From positions 1-7,994 of the forward strand of contig JAMOPH010000349.1 in NCBI GenBank assembly GCA_027064665.1: a stretch of DNA of 7,994 nucleotides, given 5' to 3'. Positions within the stretch are counted from its first letter, which is position 1. Every line of letters begins with the position of its first letter. Source of the stretch: a bacterium. GTDB taxonomy: Bacteria; UBP14; UBA6098; B30-G16. The position numbers and the translations under genes are program-made. Below, in pieces: positions 5,632 to 7,994 of this stretch. The notes under the pieces were generated by a model. That model did not search any database. It had not been told where the DNA came from and worked only from the letters and a program-made list of their open reading frames with translations.

Positions 5632-6948
5632 ATGAAACGCAGAGAACTTATCAGTTTTGCCGCGCTGTTTGCGATAGTTTTTGCATCTCGGCTTCCCTTT
5701 CTCTCGCCGGGCTTTGGCACGGATGAGGACGCCTGGTGGACAATAAAGGCGGCAAGGGATTTGGCAACCACAGGAGCGTATCACTATTCAAGAAAGCCGG
5801 GTTTTCCGGTGTTAGAGTATGTGTATTCCTGGATTTGGGACAAAAATCCGGTCATATTAAATGGGATAACTGCGCTATTTAGTGCGGTTGCGGTGCTATT
5901 TTTTGCGCTATCAGTGAGAAAACATCGCATAGGTTCGCCATTTTGGGCGGGATTAATGTTGGCTTTCTCGCCTGTGGTATATATAGCGAGTACAACAACT
6001 ATGGATTATATGTGGGCGATGGCGTTTATTATGGTTTCCTATTACCTTCTAATAAACAGAAGATATATGCTCTCTGCGTTATTTCTTGGAATTGCGACGG
6101 GATGTCGTATCACCTCTGCCGTTATGATGTTTCCATTTATAATAACAATTCTCGCAATCGAAAAAGAGAAAAAACACTGGATTTACCAATCACTCATATT
6201 TGCCAGTATAGTTCTAATCGTAGGAGTCATATTTTACTACCCCATATATACAATATACAACAAAGAAATGTTCAAATTTCCGCTTGGCGGTAGACCAATA
6301 CCAAAAGAATTAAGCCAACTATTTGGCAACCTGGGATTTACAGCAATACTTCTCTCTATTTTTATTTCCGTAATCATCCCCCAAAAAAATAATCATAAAA
6401 GAATAACAGAAAAAGTACCTAAAAAATACGGCAAAATATGGCTAATGATAGTTATAATTTACACAATCCTTTACCTTGATATGCCCCATGAACCCGGATA
6501 TCTAATTCCTGCATTGCCTTTTGCTATTATGTTCATTCTGCCGCTCACCAATAAAAATCTGTTTAAACTTGCCACCTTGTGCGTAATAGTTTCGTCTTTT
6601 GTAGACATATACCCCAATGGTATATCCGATGGACACTTACTCGTGGACCACAAAAATCGTGTTAAAACTATATCTTATACCAATAAACTGATAAAATACT
6701 GCAAAAATAACATACAAAATGCCGTGATTATAACAAACTATTACACTGCACCGTTAGATATCCTCGGAAGTAATCTCGCTAAAACTAAAAAAATCATCTT
6801 TAAATATAAACTAACCAGTGAACAAGCCCCTCTCTTTAAATCCACAGGTTACACGATATACTATCTACCGAGTATAAAGAGCAACCTTAAATCTTATCAG
6901 TTGGATAAATTCAGCCGCCCCCTTCCATTGCCGCAATCAAAAAATTGA
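5632..6948 (+). CDS. Multi-pass membrane glycosyltransferase, GT-C fold (PMT_2/ArnT-like)
   Basis: This predicted integral-membrane protein of 438 residues has about 10-11 hydrophobic helices (for example 7-25, 76-94, 104-120, 126-142, 145-176, 187-207, 232-250, 267-283, 287-305, 309-325) and a hydrophilic C-terminal tail (about 330-438). The first external loop has TDEDAWW (30-36), then a KAARDLATTGAY stretch and KPGFPVLEY (55-63): the acidic pair and spacing of GT-C enzymes that transfer sugars from polyprenyl-phosphate donors. A late HEPGYLIPALPF segment (286-297) matches the HExxYLxP-like motif of GT39/PMT_2 relatives. Donor and acceptor are unknown; cell-envelope or protein glycosylation is an inference. 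It starts 5 nt after alaS, with AAAGGGA overlapping the alaS end as a possible ribosome site, so translational coupling is likely. Base composition is odd: about 45-62% GC in sampled lines near the start, but 20-37% in sampled lines after about 6000, with many AAA and ATA codons. Confidence 0.82.
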   Translation: MKRRELISFAALFAIVFASRLPFLSPGFGTDEDAWWTIKAARDLATTGAYHYSRKPGFPVLEYVYSWIWDKNPVILNGITALFSAVAVLFFALSVRKHRIGSPFWAGLMLAFSPVVYIASTTTMDYMWAMAFIMVSYYLLINRRYMLSALFLGIATGCRITSAVMMFPFIITILAIEKEKKHWIYQSLIFASIVLIVGVIFYYPIYTIYNKEMFKFPLGGRPIPKELSQLFGNLGFTAILLSIFISVIIPQKNNHKRITEKVPKKYGKIWLMIVIIYTILYLDMPHEPGYLIPALPFAIMFILPLTNKNLFKLATLCVIVSSFVDIYPNGISDGHLLVDHKNRVKTISYTNKLIKYCKNNIQNAVIITNYYTAPLDILGSNLAKTKKIIFKYKLTSEQAPLFKSTGYTIYYLPSIKSNLKSYQLDKFSRPLPLPQSKN

Positions 6949-6950
6949 CA

Positions 6951-6977
6951 CCTTTTGCCTCCCGTAAAAGCCAAAGG
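6951..6977 (+). terminator. Weak possible terminator after the glycosyltransferase gene
   Basis: CCTTTTGC (6951-6958) can pair with GCCAAAGG (6970-6977) with one mismatch, around an 11-nt loop. It is followed by a T-rich but interrupted stretch (TTCGTTTCTTG). It begins 3 nt after the stop codon. The stem is short and the T-run poor, so this is tentative. Confidence 0.2.
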
Positions 6978-7017
6978 TTCGTTTCTTGCCTTGCTACCTC
7001 TCGTTAAAGTTTATGAC

Positions 7018-7046
7018 TTGACAAAACAAAATTTCAAATCTAAATT
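7018..7046 (+). promoter_or_regulatory. Predicted sigma70-type promoter of the Ig-like repeat protein gene
   Basis: A perfect TTGACA (7018-7023) is followed by a 17-nt spacer and TAAATT (7041-7046). Transcription would start near 7053, leaving a leader of about 19 nt that consists mainly of the strong ribosome site AAAAGGAGG (7057-7065), 6 nt before the ATG. The surrounding 6990-7060 region is markedly AT-rich. Together these suggest a well-expressed gene. Confidence 0.65.
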
Positions 7047-7071
7047 TATTAAACTGAAAAGGAGGATATTG

Positions 7072-7994
7072 ATGAAAATAAAGGCAATACTTTTGGGACT
7101 TTTCCTCGTCGGAATCATCTATGCCCAGGCGCCGATGATTGGCACAATTTCGCCCACCAGCGGCGCGCAGGGCGAGAATTTGGTGGTCACTGTTTTCGGA
7201 AGCGGCTTTGTGTCCACGCCGACCGCCGATTTCGGCGCCGGAATAACCGTGACCTCGGTGACCTATTTTACCCCATCCCTGATAAATGTCAGTATCTCAA
7301 TATCCCCTACGGCGCCGCTGGGTCCAAGGGATGTAATCATAACAAATCCCGGCGGAGACGCCGACACGGCATTTGGCGCCTTCACCGTCGTCGCAGAAAC
7401 CGACCCGCCAACCGCCACGATGATTTTCCCGCCGGTGTGCAACACCGTTATCTCCTGCCGCGATACATTCATCATAGTCCGCCTTCAGGATGAAAACGGA
7501 ATAGAGGATTCCACCCTTCAGGTTAGCGTCAACGGCATAACATACACCTACACTGACCCCGAGGTCATACTTTTGGGGGATTCTCTGCTGTATTTTATGC
7601 CTTCCCCGTGGTTCGGGCACGGCGACACCGTTGATTTTCAGATTCTGCGGGTGGCGGACACCTTCGGCAATGTCGCCACTATGCCTCTTACCTGCCGATT
7701 TTTCGTTGACACTATGCCGCCTCAGTTGAGCGAACCCGTGCCCCCTATGGGCGCAAGTGTCCGCGATTTGACTCCGGTCATTGAAATCCCCCTCACCGAT
7801 GATATCGCGGGAGTGGACAGCACCTCTTTTGTTGTGACCATCATCACTCCAGATGGCGACACGCTGGAATACCGCTGGGGGGATTTCTCCCTCACCTGGC
7901 GTGATGACACATTGGTGTGGAACTCTGCCGCCGCCGGACTGAGTTTTGAAGAAGACGACACTATGTGGATTTGCCTTAGCGCAGCAGACCTCGT
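7072..7994 (+). CDS. Secreted surface protein with IPT/TIG and Ig-like repeats (3' end beyond the window)
   Basis: The visible part is 307 codons plus two bases, with no stop. Residues 1-18 or 1-20 are a signal peptide (MKIKAILLGLFLVGIIYA, then QAP), so the protein is exported. Residues 21-105 match an IPT/TIG immunoglobulin-like fold: PMIGTISPTSGAQGENLVVTV, a GSGF turn, a middle FGAGI, and PLGPRDVIITNPGG near the end. Two Ig-like repeats of about 100 residues follow (about 110-213 and 214 to the edge). Each opens with a DxxPP-type linker, has a D-(E/D)-x-GI/GV-D-S-T/S core (139-148; 243-252) and a G-D-T-L/V segment; the first also has the ADxxGN motif near its end. Cys at 123, 129, 208 and 301 could form disulfides outside the cell. 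Such proteins serve as adhesins, enzyme scaffolds or surface-layer parts; the actual role is unknown. It has its own strong promoter and a canonical GGAGG, so it is probably a separate unit from the glycosyltransferase. Confidence 0.85.
   Translation, partial: MKIKAILLGLFLVGIIYAQAPMIGTISPTSGAQGENLVVTVFGSGFVSTPTADFGAGITVTSVTYFTPSLINVSISISPTAPLGPRDVIITNPGGDADTAFGAFTVVAETDPPTATMIFPPVCNTVISCRDTFIIVRLQDENGIEDSTLQVSVNGITYTYTDPEVILLGDSLLYFMPSPWFGHGDTVDFQILRVADTFGNVATMPLTCRFFVDTMPPQLSEPVPPMGASVRDLTPVIEIPLTDDIAGVDSTSFVVTIITPDGDTLEYRWGDFSLTWRDDTLVWNSAAAGLSFEEDDTMWICLSAADL

Noticed and set aside
6949..7071. Small gene or RNA between the glycosyltransferase and the Ig-repeat gene
   Set aside because: The 123-nt gap has no reading frame with a ribosome site and no stable fold beyond a weak hairpin; the promoter and ribosome site account for its right half.

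Overview
The window is a piece of a bacterial chromosome with dense, high-GC coding sequence (two sampled 60-nt stretches of alaS and of the last gene are each about 60% GC by hand count). Bacterial promoters and Shine-Dalgarno sites, an acetate kinase, a secreted penicillin-binding-type protein and a signal-peptide protein built from IPT/TIG and Ig-like repeats suggest a diderm, probably anaerobic bacterium. The repeat-type surface protein resembles those of FCB-group and poorly cultured candidate phyla (WOR-3 or Cloacimonadota-like). That placement is a guess from protein style, not from a marker gene.

Layout. On the minus strand, positions 1-1353 hold the N-terminal part of a sodium-dependent NSS/SNF-family transporter (354 down to 1, cut by the window edge) and, upstream of it, a compact transpeptidase-domain protein (1353-424). 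A short AT-rich divergent spacer (1354-1437) separates these from a plus-strand series: acetate kinase (ackA, 1438-2637), a 340-nt non-coding interval, alanyl-tRNA synthetase (alaS, 2978-5626), a multi-pass GT-C type glycosyltransferase (5632-6948, only 5 nt after alaS), and a secreted Ig-like repeat protein (7072 to the right edge).

The most unusual part is the interval between ackA and alaS. Positions 2640-2907 are almost entirely palindromic: two similar hairpin-rich units lie in opposite orientation, around a small central hairpin, and end in a perfect 18-bp stem with a 2-nt loop. It looks like a composite mobile or REP/BIME-like repeat that may also terminate ackA transcription. It keeps a reading frame open upstream of alaS, so alaS could be called 57 codons too long; the Shine-Dalgarno site fixes the start at 2978.

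Other points. Several genes have a possible -10 hexamer TAAATT 23-26 nt before the start codon, in two cases with a perfect TTGACA -35, suggesting a common promoter architecture with very short leaders. The glycosyltransferase gene falls from roughly 50% GC at its start to 20-37% in sampled later stretches, unlike its neighbours, which suggests acquisition or relaxed constraint. The genes do not form one pathway: acetate/ATP metabolism, translation, envelope glycosylation, peptidoglycan-type enzymology and a surface protein sit side by side, mostly as separate transcription units. No RNA genes, CRISPR arrays or transposase genes were seen.
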